Source of the DNA: JANNHK01 sp034408875
Lineage (GTDB): Bacteria; Actinomycetota; Acidimicrobiia; IMCC26256; PALSA-610
NCBI GenBank assembly: GCA_034408875.1
Contig: JAWXCJ010000137.1
Location: 1 to 25,359 of the forward strand
Reading direction: 5' to 3'
DNA: 25,359 bases
The translations under genes were made by a program, and so were the position numbers. The notes under the pieces were generated by a model. The model was not told the origin of the DNA. It saw nothing but the letters and a program-made list of their open reading frames with translations, and did no database searches. Of this stretch, positions 6,701 to 13,762 are shown one piece after another. The first letter of the stretch is position 1. Each line of letters starts with the position of its first letter.

Positions 6701-6779
6701 GCGACTCCAGCCCCAGGCGCTCCATCTCAACGAACCGCCGCATCACAGTCCGCGCCTGAGCCTTGCGCCCGGCTGTCAT
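6690..6779 (-). CDS. Possible 29-aa translationally coupled small ORF
   Basis: ATG at 6779 overlaps the molybdoenzyme stop as ATGA, and the frame (MTAGRKAQARTVMRRFVEME, then RLGLESHEH) stops at 6690, running 11 nt into the phosphatase gene. Third codon positions are mostly G/C (about 80%), as in the neighbours. The peptide would be a basic amphipathic helix. It may be a real microprotein, a coupling device that delivers ribosomes to the next gene, or chance. I know no family for it. Confidence 0.35.
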   Translation of the reverse strand: MTAGRKAQARTVMRRFVEMERLGLESHEH

Positions 6780-9007
6780 ATCGGTACCACTTCGACGACC
6801 GCGTTGTAGTCCGGCACGCCGGAGACGTCGCGCCGGTTGGCCGCCAGCAGCACGTTGGCCTCGGGAAAGAACGCCTGCACGTTGCCCGCTCGGATCGCGG
6901 CGACGTGTACCCGGGCCCGCATCTCGCCATGGGGCGAACGCACCAGCACGGGGTCGCCGTCCTTCACGCCGAGGTGCGCGGCGTCGGTATCTGCGATCAG
7001 CAACGCGTCGCGCGCGGCGCCGGTCAGCGGGTCGATGTCGTTCCACACCATCGAGTTGAACTGTTTCCCACGCCGGGTCGAGAGCACGAATCGGTCCGGC
7101 GGGACTTCGATGTTCGGTGGCGTCACCACGCTGAACCGGGCGCGTCCGTCGTCGGTCGGGAAGACGCCACCCTCGCACAGGCGTTCGCCACCGATTTGGA
7201 TCGCGTCGCCGGTCTCGTGCAGGTGCTCGATGCCCGCATAGGCCGGGACAACGCGGGCGATCTCGGCCCGCAGCGCGTCGGCGTCGTCGCAGCCGAACCG
7301 GCTGGCTCCGTCGGGCCGGACCCGGCGGGCGACGTCGGCGAAGATGCGCCACTCGCTGCGCGCCTCGCCCACGCGCGGGCCGGGTACCTCGGGGCTGAAC
7401 GCGACGCGCCGTTCGGTCGTCGTCGACGTTCCGCCGCCCTCTTGCTCGTAGCGGGTCGCGGCCGGGAGCAGCACGACCGTTTCGCCCGGGTCGACCAGCA
7501 TCTGATGCGTGAGCACGATGTCCTGGTGCACGCGCAGTGGCGTGCGCGCCAGCGCTTCGCGTGTCGTCTCGGGCGCGGGGAGCACGTCGAGGAAGTTGCC
7601 GCCGCTCGACCACAACACGTCGAGGTCGCCGCGCCGCGCCGCCTCCACCATCGACGCCGCGTCGAGACCGGCACCCGCGGGAACGGGAAAGCCCCACTGT
7701 TCGGCGAGGGCAGCGGCGTTGGCTTCGTTGACCTCGACGCCCCCGGGGAACGCCGTCGCGTAGCAACCCATCTCGGCGCCGCCCTGCACGCCGGAGTGAC
7801 CGCGGATCGGCATGAGCCCGGCGCCCGGACGGCCGACGTTGCCACGCGCCAGCGCGAGGTTGACGATGGCGCGCACGTTTTCGACTCCGTGCGCGTGTTG
7901 GGTGATGCCCATCGACCAGACGACGACCGCGGAGCGGGCCTCGCCGTAGGTCTGCGCGAAGCGCTCCATCTCGGCGCGGGGCACACCGGACGCCCGTTCG
8001 AGATCGGTCGTCGATTCGTGTTCGAGTTCTTCGAGGAGCGCGTCGAATCCGGTCGTGTGCGCGGTCACGAACTCCCGGTCGATCGTCCCGTTCGCGAGCA
8101 TCGCCTTGAGCGCGCCGTTGACGAACGCGATGTCGCCACCGGTGTGCACGCCGTAGAACTCGTCGCCGATCTTCGTGCCGAAGACCGCGCTCTCGACGTT
8201 CGACGGCACCCAGTACCGCTCGAGCCCCGGCTCACGAAACGGGTTGACGACGACGACCTTTGCCCCGCGCTTCTTCGCGAGGTACAGGTACTTCATGAAC
8301 ACCGGTTGGGCGTTCGCGACGTCGGACCCGAAGAGCACGATCAGGTCGCTGGAAATGACGTCGGTGTATGAGCAGGTCGTCGCCCCAACCCCGAGCGTTT
8401 CCTTGAGCGCGATCGTCGACGGCGCATGACACACCCGCGCCGCGTTGTCGACATTGTTGGTGCCCATGTAACGGGCGGCCTTCTGCGCGGCGTAGTACAC
8501 CTCGTTGGTGATGCCGCGCGCGGTCATGTAGATGCCGAGCCGGTCCGGGCCGGCGGCGCGGATCCGACCCGCGACGAGGTCGAGTGCGTCGTCCCAGCTG
8601 ATCCGGGTGAACCCGCGGTCGCCCGTACGCCGCACCATCGGGTACGCGAGCCGGCCGAGCTCGCGCAACTCGCGCCCGTTCAGCTTCTGGAGCGCCTTGA
8701 CGTCGCGCAGTTCGCCGTCGGCGATCGCGCGGGCGGTATTGACCTTCAGGAGTTCGAGGCGCGTCGTGCACAGGTGCACACCGGTGATCGTCCAGTCGTG
8801 GAACCCCGCGACACCGAGCGCGCACCCGTCGCACACGCCCTTGCGCAGGATGCGCCACGCCCACGGCAGGCTGCGCTTGTTGTCCCACACCGTCTTGGCG
8901 ATATCGCGGTAGTGCCGCGGCTTCTGCTCCCCCACGCCGTTCGGCCGAAAGCCGACCCAGAGATCGCGCCGAAGTGTGCGCGACGCCTTGACGGTCCCCC
9001 TACTCAT
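6776..9007 (-). CDS. Formate dehydrogenase-like molybdopterin oxidoreductase, alpha subunit (YdeP/FdhF type)
   Basis: 743 residues, the size of the stand-alone 'oxidoreductase alpha (molybdopterin) subunit' family. The N-terminus has CDGC (C59, C62) and C80, fewer than the four cysteines of classical FdhF, so the Fe-S site looks unusual. NNVDNAARVCHAPS places Cys193 where formate dehydrogenase H has selenocysteine, the Mo ligand. Further landmarks are GSDVANAQP, VVWSMGITQHAHG, GRPGAGLMPIRGHSGVQGGA, and a C-terminal molybdopterin dinucleotide domain with LSTRRGKQFNSMVW. Start: ATG 9007 (MSRGTVKASR) with GGAG 5 nt upstream, overlapping fdhD by 8 nt. No Tat signal, so cytoplasmic. No electron-carrier subunit lies beside it. 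Formate is a guess; the substrate of these homologues is often unknown. Confidence 0.88.
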   Translation of the reverse strand: MSRGTVKASRTLRRDLWVGFRPNGVGEQKPRHYRDIAKTVWDNKRSLPWAWRILRKGVCDGCALGVAGFHDWTITGVHLCTTRLELLKVNTARAIADGELRDVKALQKLNGRELRELGRLAYPMVRRTGDRGFTRISWDDALDLVAGRIRAAGPDRLGIYMTARGITNEVYYAAQKAARYMGTNNVDNAARVCHAPSTIALKETLGVGATTCSYTDVISSDLIVLFGSDVANAQPVFMKYLYLAKKRGAKVVVVNPFREPGLERYWVPSNVESAVFGTKIGDEFYGVHTGGDIAFVNGALKAMLANGTIDREFVTAHTTGFDALLEELEHESTTDLERASGVPRAEMERFAQTYGEARSAVVVWSMGITQHAHGVENVRAIVNLALARGNVGRPGAGLMPIRGHSGVQGGAEMGCYATAFPGGVEVNEANAAALAEQWGFPVPAGAGLDAASMVEAARRGDLDVLWSSGGNFLDVLPAPETTREALARTPLRVHQDIVLTHQMLVDPGETVVLLPAATRYEQEGGGTSTTTERRVAFSPEVPGPRVGEARSEWRIFADVARRVRPDGASRFGCDDADALRAEIARVVPAYAGIEHLHETGDAIQIGGERLCEGGVFPTDDGRARFSVVTPPNIEVPPDRFVLSTRRGKQFNSMVWNDIDPLTGAARDALLIADTDAAHLGVKDGDPVLVRSPHGEMRARVHVAAIRAGNVQAFFPEANVLLAANRRDVSGVPDYNAVVEVVPI

Positions 9008-9923
9008 GCGGCTCCGGCCTCCGGCCCTCGATCGCCCGACTGGCTTCGGAAGCAATGACGGGGCCTACGGACCTCTCGCCTGTGGCATCGAGCCGCTCAG
9101 GATGCGTGTACACGTTGAACCGGTCGTCGCGCAGGAACCCGATCACGGTCTGGCCGAACTCGCGCGCCGCGTTCACGGCCAGGCTCGACGGCGCGGAGAC
9201 GGCACACAACACCGGCAGGCCCGCCACCGCCGCCTTCTGTACGAGTTCGAACGACAGGCGACCCGAGACGAGCAGCACCTGGTCGGCGAGGGGCAGCGCG
9301 CGTTCGAGTAGCGCGTGGCCGACGAGCTTGTCGAGGGCGTTGTGGCGGCCCACGTCTTCCCGGGCCGCGAGCAGGGTTCCGCCGGCATCGAACCGGGCCG
9401 CGGCGTGGAGTCCACCGGTCTCGTCGAAGACGCGCTGGTGCTCGGCCAGCGTCGCCGGCAGCGACCGCACGACCGACGCGGCGATCGTGGGTCCGGGACC
9501 GACGGGATCGCAACGGACGGCCAGCTCGTCCAACGCGGCCTTGCCGCAGATGCCGCACGACGAGTTGGAGAGGAACCGGCGCGCCGTCACTTCGAGTGCG
9601 ACGCGCCGCCGCAGGCGCACGGTGACGACGTTGTACTGCTGCTCACCATCGCCGCCGAGGCAGTACGCGATCGTGTCGAGTTCGTCGGGACCGGAGATCA
9701 CGCCTTCGGTCAGCAGGAACCCGGCCGCCAGTTCGAAGTCGTTCCCCGGAGTACGCATCGTGACCGCGAGCGGCACCGGTTCTTCGCCCGGACCGTGAAC
9801 GCGGATCTCCATCGGTTCCTCGGTGACGAGACCGTCGGGCCGTTCCCGGGCACCTTCGGTGTCGACCGCAAGAACGTTCGTACGCGTGACGGCCCGCCGC
9901 ACGGGAGTCGCGGGAATCGTCAC
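9000..9923 (-). CDS. fdhD: Formate dehydrogenase accessory sulfurtransferase FdhD
   Basis: 307 residues. FdhD moves sulfur from a cysteine desulfurase to the molybdenum cofactor, which formate dehydrogenases need for activity. The functional CxxC is present (SSCGICGK, C123 and C126). Other family blocks are visible: EEPMEIRV, TPGNDFELAAGFLLTEGVI, TGGLHAAARF, AREDVGRHNALDKLVGHAL, LVSGRLSFELVQKA, and AVSAPSSLAVNAAREFGQTVIGF. Start is GTG at 9923, overlapping the mobA stop as GTGA. The stop lies 8 nt inside the molybdoenzyme gene. Gene order mobA-fdhD-fdh couples cofactor maturation to the enzyme that uses it. Confidence 0.96.
   Translation of the reverse strand: MTIPATPVRRAVTRTNVLAVDTEGARERPDGLVTEEPMEIRVHGPGEEPVPLAVTMRTPGNDFELAAGFLLTEGVISGPDELDTIAYCLGGDGEQQYNVVTVRLRRRVALEVTARRFLSNSSCGICGKAALDELAVRCDPVGPGPTIAASVVRSLPATLAEHQRVFDETGGLHAAARFDAGGTLLAAREDVGRHNALDKLVGHALLERALPLADQVLLVSGRLSFELVQKAAVAGLPVLCAVSAPSSLAVNAAREFGQTVIGFLRDDRFNVYTHPERLDATGERSVGPVIASEASRAIEGRRPEPHE
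9002..9029. repeat. 28-bp near-repeat at a gene junction, copy 1
   Basis: Covers the molybdoenzyme start codon and the end of fdhD. It matches 19839-19866 at 26 of 28 positions (ACTCATGCGGCT..CG.CCTCCGGCCCTC pattern). It includes the ribosome site GAGGGCCGGAGG on the minus strand. Confidence 0.7.
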
Positions 9924-10474
9924 AAGCCGAGGCTAGCGAGGTCGTCGGGCGTATCAATGTCGCGAAACGCGTGTTCCGGGGCGACGGTGCGCCACACCGA
10001 TTCGGGGACTTGCTCACAGGTCGGGTCGAGGGCGGACCGCAGCGAATACCCGCCCGCGCGCACGACGTTTCGCGCCTCGTCGAGCGCGGCCGCACCCATC
10101 CGGCAACACGCGTATTGGAAGTTCCCGTCGGCGACCGGCACGACACTCCCGTCACCGGGCCAGTTCGCGATCAGTTCCAGCAACGGCACCTCGACGAACG
10201 GCATGTCGCAGGCGAGGAGCAGGACGGGTCCCGTAACGCCGAGGAGTTCCACCGCGGCCAGCACACCGGCGAGCGGTCCCGCACCCGGTGGATCTTCCTG
10301 CACGGCGACGAGTCCCGACACTCCGGGACCGGCCTCGATCACCGGATCACAGACCGCCGTCAGGACCCGGGCAGCGCGCGCGGCGAGGGTCTCGCCGTGG
10401 AAGACCACGGTCGACTTGTCGCGGCCGAGGCGGCGGCTGGCACCTCCGGTCAGGAGCACTCCCGGGTACGACAT
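9920..10474 (-). CDS. mobA: Molybdenum cofactor guanylyltransferase MobA
   Basis: 184 residues. MobA adds GMP from GTP to molybdopterin to build the guanine dinucleotide cofactor used by the formate-dehydrogenase-like enzyme downstream. The nucleotide-binding loop LLTGGASRRLGRDKS sits at the N-terminus, PPGAGPLAGVLAAVE follows, and LLLACDMPFV holds the metal-binding Asp. The C-terminal DIDTPDDLASLGL is typical of this transferase family. The ATG at 10474 is taken as start; a GTG one codon upstream is equally possible. First gene of the six-gene minus-strand operon. The promoter must lie in the 29 bp shared with the divergent F420-PPOX gene or inside that gene. Confidence 0.93.
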   Translation of the reverse strand: MSYPGVLLTGGASRRLGRDKSTVVFHGETLAARAARVLTAVCDPVIEAGPGVSGLVAVQEDPPGAGPLAGVLAAVELLGVTGPVLLLACDMPFVEVPLLELIANWPGDGSVVPVADGNFQYACCRMGAAALDEARNVVRAGGYSLRSALDPTCEQVPESVWRTVAPEHAFRDIDTPDDLASLGL

Positions 10475-10503
10475 CACCTGATGGTCGCGCGACGCTTGGC
10501 GCC

Positions 10504-10923
10504 ATGCCTGCTCTCGAACGCACGACCTGCCGCGATCTTGCGGCTGCCGCCCGGGTGGGCCGCCTCGCGACGGTCACCCCGGCCGGCCACCCGCACGCCG
10601 TTCCCGTGTGCTTCGCCGTGGTGGGCGACACGATCGTCAGCGCGATCGACGGCAAACCGAAGTCGACGACGCGGCTCCAGCGGATCGACAACCTACGAAC
10701 CCATCCCGACGCCGCATTGCTCGTCGACCACTACGACGACGACTGGTTGCAGCTGTGGTGGGTTCGCATCGACGCCCACGTCGACATCGTCGCCGACCAC
10801 GACGCGGGCCTGGACGCGCTCACCGAGAAGTACGCGCAGTATGCCGATGCGCCGCCCGGCGGTCCGTTCCTCGTGCTGCACCCGGACCGGTGGACGGGCT
10901 GGGCCTACGCGCGCAGCGAGTAG
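10504..10923 (+). CDS. PPOX-class F420-dependent protein, Rv0121 family
   Basis: 139 residues with a split-barrel flavin/deazaflavin-binding fold. Characteristic stretches: ARVGRLATVTPAGHPHAVPV, DGKPKSTTRLQRIDNLRTHP, LLVDHYDDDWLQLWWVRIDA and a short C-terminal WTGWAYARSE. Length and these motifs match the actinobacterial Rv0121c-type family, thought to use coenzyme F420; the substrate is unknown. It is divergent from mobA with only 29 bp between start codons. Its last 19 bp overlap tail to tail with the next minus-strand gene. Cytoplasmic, single-domain. Confidence 0.88.
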   Translation: MPALERTTCRDLAAAARVGRLATVTPAGHPHAVPVCFAVVGDTIVSAIDGKPKSTTRLQRIDNLRTHPDAALLVDHYDDDWLQLWWVRIDAHVDIVADHDAGLDALTEKYAQYADAPPGGPFLVLHPDRWTGWAYARSE

Positions 10924-11306
10924 CCGGTCACGAGCCAGCCGGCCGACCGCCGTTCGAGCAGCACGTTGTTGCGGATGCTGCCCTCGTTCGTTGCCACCCG
11001 GGTGACGACGACCGCGGTGTCGTTCGTATGCACGACTTCGTCGACCGTCACCTGCGCGTGCAAGCGGCGCTCGTCGGTCGTGGTCGCGTACGCCGCCCGT
11101 TTGGCGGCGACGAACCCGTCACGCTTGAGGTTGTCGCGCAGTTCGTCACCCGAGAGGTCGTACAGGAGGTCGAAGTCGAGCCGATCCCACGCGTTCTCGT
11201 ACGCGATCGCGACGTCGCCCGGTCCCGGGCCCGGCTCGCGGGCGAACGCGACCCACACAATGAACAGGAGCACCAAGACGATGACGACCGCGACAACGAG
11301 GGCCAC
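10905..11306 (-). CDS. Membrane-anchored NTF2-like small protein
   Basis: 133 residues. A single N-terminal transmembrane helix (ALVVAVVIVLVLLFIVWVAF) is followed by a soluble domain with DVAIAYENAWDRLDFDLLYDL and LLERRSAGWLVTGYSL, the pattern of NTF2-like/SnoaL-type alpha+beta cones found in many actinobacterial membrane-linked proteins. The orientation of the anchor suggests an extracytoplasmic domain. Start is GTG 11306, 1 nt after the stop of the pterin dehydratase gene, so the two are co-translated. The 3' end overlaps the convergent F420-PPOX gene by 19 bp. Specific role unknown. Confidence 0.75.
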   Translation of the reverse strand: MALVVAVVIVLVLLFIVWVAFAREPGPGPGDVAIAYENAWDRLDFDLLYDLSGDELRDNLKRDGFVAAKRAAYATTTDERRLHAQVTVDEVVHTNDTAVVVTRVATNEGSIRNNVLLERRSAGWLVTGYSLRA

Positions 11307-11307
11307 G

Positions 11308-11610
11308 TCAACGCCCGAGTGCGTCGATCGCAGCCGCGAGGTCGAAGTCGAGGAGCGTCAGGCCGCCCGCGTCGTGGGTCGACAGCGCAACCCGGACCTT
11401 CCGCCACCGGAGGTCGAGGTCGGGGTGATGGTCGGCCTTCTCGGCGAGGAACCCGATGTGCACCACGAACGCGATCGCTTCGGGAAACGACGCGAGCTCG
11501 TAGGTCCGCTCGATCGCGTCGCCGGTCCGCGCCCAGCCGGGCCGGGCCGCGAGGGCGACATCGACGTCGGCGTCGGGGAGAAGGGAACGGTCGACCACGG
11601 CACTATTCAA
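11308..11610 (-). CDS. 4a-hydroxytetrahydrobiopterin dehydratase (pterin-4a-carbinolamine dehydratase)
   Basis: Up to 100 residues, the family's normal size. The catalytic signature is intact: AEKADHHPDLDLRWRKVRVALSTHDAGGLT contains the HHPD histidines and the downstream TH. The N-terminal PGWARTGDAIERTYELASF and FPEAIAFVVHIGFLAE fit the first strand-helix units. The enzyme recycles 4a-hydroxy-tetrahydropterin in aromatic amino-acid hydroxylation; in bacteria without that pathway it may serve other pterins, possibly molybdopterin. Start is uncertain: TTG 11610 gives the longest form, GTG 11598 removes four residues. Neither has a clear ribosome site. It is divergent from the DUF971 gene. Confidence 0.88.
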   Translation of the reverse strand: MNSAVVDRSLLPDADVDVALAARPGWARTGDAIERTYELASFPEAIAFVVHIGFLAEKADHHPDLDLRWRKVRVALSTHDAGGLTLLDFDLAAAIDALGR

Positions 11611-11642
11611 CCGCGCCGCGCCGCGCGCGTCAGACTCGCCCC

Positions 11643-11957
11643 GTGGAACTCCCCGAAGAGCCGTCCCCGCCCGGCGTCGAACTCGACCGGGAGCACGGCC
11701 TCACGGTGCACTGGGACGACGGCACCGAAGACCACTTCGGGCTCGAGGAGCTGCGGATCAACTGTCCGTGCGCCGAGTGCCGGGGCGCACGGGACCAGGG
11801 CCGGCCCGCGTGGCCGGGGCCGTCTGCACCCCAGCCGCTCCGAGCACTGAACGCGGAGTTGGTCGGCGCCTTCGGCATCACGATCGCGTGGAACGACGGT
11901 CACGCGACCGGAATCTTCGCGTGGGGGCTGCTGCGCGCCTGGCGCCAAACCGACTGA
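11643..11957 (+). CDS. DUF971 (gamma-butyrobetaine hydroxylase N-terminal-like) protein
   Basis: 104 residues. The pattern GLTVHWDDGTEDHFGLEELR followed by INCPCAECR and, near the end, FGITIAWNDGHATGIFAWGLLR is the stand-alone DUF971 domain, also found as the N-terminal domain of gamma-butyrobetaine hydroxylases. The CPCAEC cysteines suggest metal binding, and in many bacteria the domain is linked with Fe-S carrier genes. No such partner is adjacent here. Start GTG 11643 is chosen because the longer open frame upstream is antisense of other genes. The stop codon lies at the left edge of the bidirectional hairpin. Confidence 0.88.
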   Translation: MELPEEPSPPGVELDREHGLTVHWDDGTEDHFGLEELRINCPCAECRGARDQGRPAWPGPSAPQPLRALNAELVGAFGITIAWNDGHATGIFAWGLLRAWRQTD

Positions 11958-12004
11958 AATTGCGGCGTACGGCGACCGTTTCGGTCGCCGAATGACGCAA
12001 TTTC
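11956..12004. terminator. Bidirectional hairpin between convergent genes
   Basis: A nested dyad: outer arms GAAATTGCG (11956-11964) and CGCAATTTC (11996-12004), a 5x5 internal loop, inner arms CGGCGACC (11970-11977) and GGTCGCCG (11983-11990), loop GTTTC. All arms are perfect. It fills the gap between the DUF971 stop and the GGDEF-EAL stop and can act on both strands. The U-rich element lies inside the outer arm rather than after it. Confidence 0.75.
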
Positions 12005-12007
12005 GGG

Positions 12008-13690
12008 TTAGGCGGGCTGCTTCCACTGGAAGCGGCGGTGCACGAGCGCGCGCACCACTTCGCCGGGCTGGGGGCGGGCGAAGTAGTAGCCCTGCCCCAG
12101 GTCACAGCCGAGCGACCGCAGCTCCGAGAGCTGACGCGGCGTCTCGACTCCTTCGGCGGTAACGCTCAGACCGAGCGCATGGCCGAGACTCACGACGGCT
12201 GCGACGATCGCGGCGTCTTCCTCGCTCTCACCGAGCCCGTCGACGAACGACCGGTCGATCTTCAACGAATGGATCGGCAGGGACTTCAGGTACGCGAGCG
12301 CCGTCTGACCGGTACCGAAGTCGTCGACCGCGATCTGGACGCCGAGAGCGCACAGCCCCGCCAGGACCCCGCCGATGCGCTCGGTGTCGTGCACGAGCAC
12401 CCGCTCGGTGATCTCCAAAACCAGCGACTCGGCCGGGAGACCCGACTCGGCCAACGCGTGTTCCACCGTGCTGACGAACTCGGGGACAAGCTGACGCGCC
12501 GCGACGTTCACCGCGACCACGAGTGGGGTTTCGTACTCCGATTCCGTGGCCCAGCGCGACGCCTGCGCGCACGACTCGTGCAATACCCACGAGCCGATCG
12601 GAACGATGAGACCGGTGTCCTCGGCGTCGCCGAGGAACGCATCGGGGCTGAGCAGGCCCCGCTGCGGGTGTTCCCAGCGCAACAACGCCTCGAACCCGAT
12701 CACTTCGGACTGGTCGAAGCGCACGAGCGGTTGGTAGTGCACGCGCATCTCGTGGCGGCCGAGCGCAAGCCGCAGATCACGCTCGACTTCGAGTCGTTCC
12801 AGCGCGCGAGCGCGCATGGGTTCGTCGAACACCTCGATCGAGGCACGCCCGCGGCTCTTCGCGTAGGACGCGGCGGCGTCGGCGTCGCGCATCAACCGGT
12901 CCGGCCGGTCGTCGGCTCCGTTCGACAGCGCGATACCGATGCTGGCGGTGAGGAACACGTCGCCCGCGTCGAGGGCGAAGGGATCGTCGAAGACGCGCTG
13001 CACGCGTTCGGCGACGGCTCGCACCTCGTCGATCTCCTTGATGCCGTTGCATACGATCGCCAGCTCGTCGCCGCCGAAGCGGGCGATGCTGTCGCCGGCG
13101 CGCAGGACACGTTCGATCCGGCGGGCGACGACAGTCAACAGCGCGTCGCCGGCGTCGTGGCCGAGGCTGTCGTTGACGACCTCGAATTCGTCGAGGTCGA
13201 TGAATACCAGACCCACGAGCGACCCGCCCCGGGTCCGCAGGAGCGAGTCGGCGAGTGTCTCGACGAGCTTGACGCGGTTCGGAAGGTTGGTCAGCGGGTC
13301 GTGGCGCGTGTGGTACGCGAGCGCCGCCTCGACGCGCTTCTGCTCGGTCACGTCGCGCGCAATGCCGATCAGGTGCGTACACACCCCGGCCGAGTCGAAC
13401 AGGGGCGAGCAGTCGACTACGAGGCTGCGGCGGCCGCCATTGGCATCCGTCTCGAACCCGACAACAGATCGGGCGACGACGGCGCGCATGAAATGCTCGA
13501 CGTACGTGGCCAGCGTCGCGTCCGGGAGCACCGCGGTGGCCGGTCCGCCGAACTGCTGGTCTGGCGGCCAACCGATGATGTCGAGATACGCCTGGTTGGC
13601 GAGCACGAACTCGAAGCCATCGTCGCCGACGGTGACGGCAAACGCGGGCTGCGGCAGATGTTCGAGAATTTCGAGCCGCGGCGCGTCCAT
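12008..13690 (-). CDS. PAS-GGDEF-EAL cyclic-di-GMP signalling protein
   Basis: 560 residues, no membrane segment. Order: a PAS sensor (about residues 1-120, with ANQAYLDIIGW and IGIARDVTEQKR), a GGDEF diguanylate cyclase (about 130-290) and an EAL phosphodiesterase (about 310-555). The cyclase site RFGGDELAI is intact near residue 205, as are HDPLTNLPNR and DLDEFEVVNDSLGHDAGD. The EAL domain keeps GFEALLRWEHP, VNVAARQL, LEITERVL, DDFGTGQTALAYLKSLPIHS, IDRSFV and AEGVET, so both activities may be real. The frame stays open far upstream, but that part is antisense to the cyclase gene; ATG 13690 (MDAPRLEILEHL) begins the PAS homology. It is divergent from the large cyclase gene with 72 bp between starts. 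Confidence 0.93.
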   Translation of the reverse strand: MDAPRLEILEHLPQPAFAVTVGDDGFEFVLANQAYLDIIGWPPDQQFGGPATAVLPDATLATYVEHFMRAVVARSVVGFETDANGGRRSLVVDCSPLFDSAGVCTHLIGIARDVTEQKRVEAALAYHTRHDPLTNLPNRVKLVETLADSLLRTRGGSLVGLVFIDLDEFEVVNDSLGHDAGDALLTVVARRIERVLRAGDSIARFGGDELAIVCNGIKEIDEVRAVAERVQRVFDDPFALDAGDVFLTASIGIALSNGADDRPDRLMRDADAAASYAKSRGRASIEVFDEPMRARALERLEVERDLRLALGRHEMRVHYQPLVRFDQSEVIGFEALLRWEHPQRGLLSPDAFLGDAEDTGLIVPIGSWVLHESCAQASRWATESEYETPLVVAVNVAARQLVPEFVSTVEHALAESGLPAESLVLEITERVLVHDTERIGGVLAGLCALGVQIAVDDFGTGQTALAYLKSLPIHSLKIDRSFVDGLGESEEDAAIVAAVVSLGHALGLSVTAEGVETPRQLSELRSLGCDLGQGYYFARPQPGEVVRALVHRRFQWKQPA

Positions 13691-13730
13691 CCCATGTAGA
13701 TCGGCACTCCAAACAGAGACCTGAACGGCG

Positions 13731-13756
13731 GGACCCGAGGCGGGTCCAGGTACTGT
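13731..13756 (+). promoter_or_regulatory. Candidate promoter/operator for the cyclase gene
   Basis: An inverted repeat GGACCC-GAGGC-GGGTCC (13731-13747) is followed by a -10-like TACTGT (13751-13756), only 6 nt before the ATG at 13763. The short distance suggests a leaderless or nearly leaderless transcript. The repeat, at the position of the spacer/-35, could be an operator. No clear -35. Confidence 0.45.
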
Positions 13757-13762
13757 GACCCC

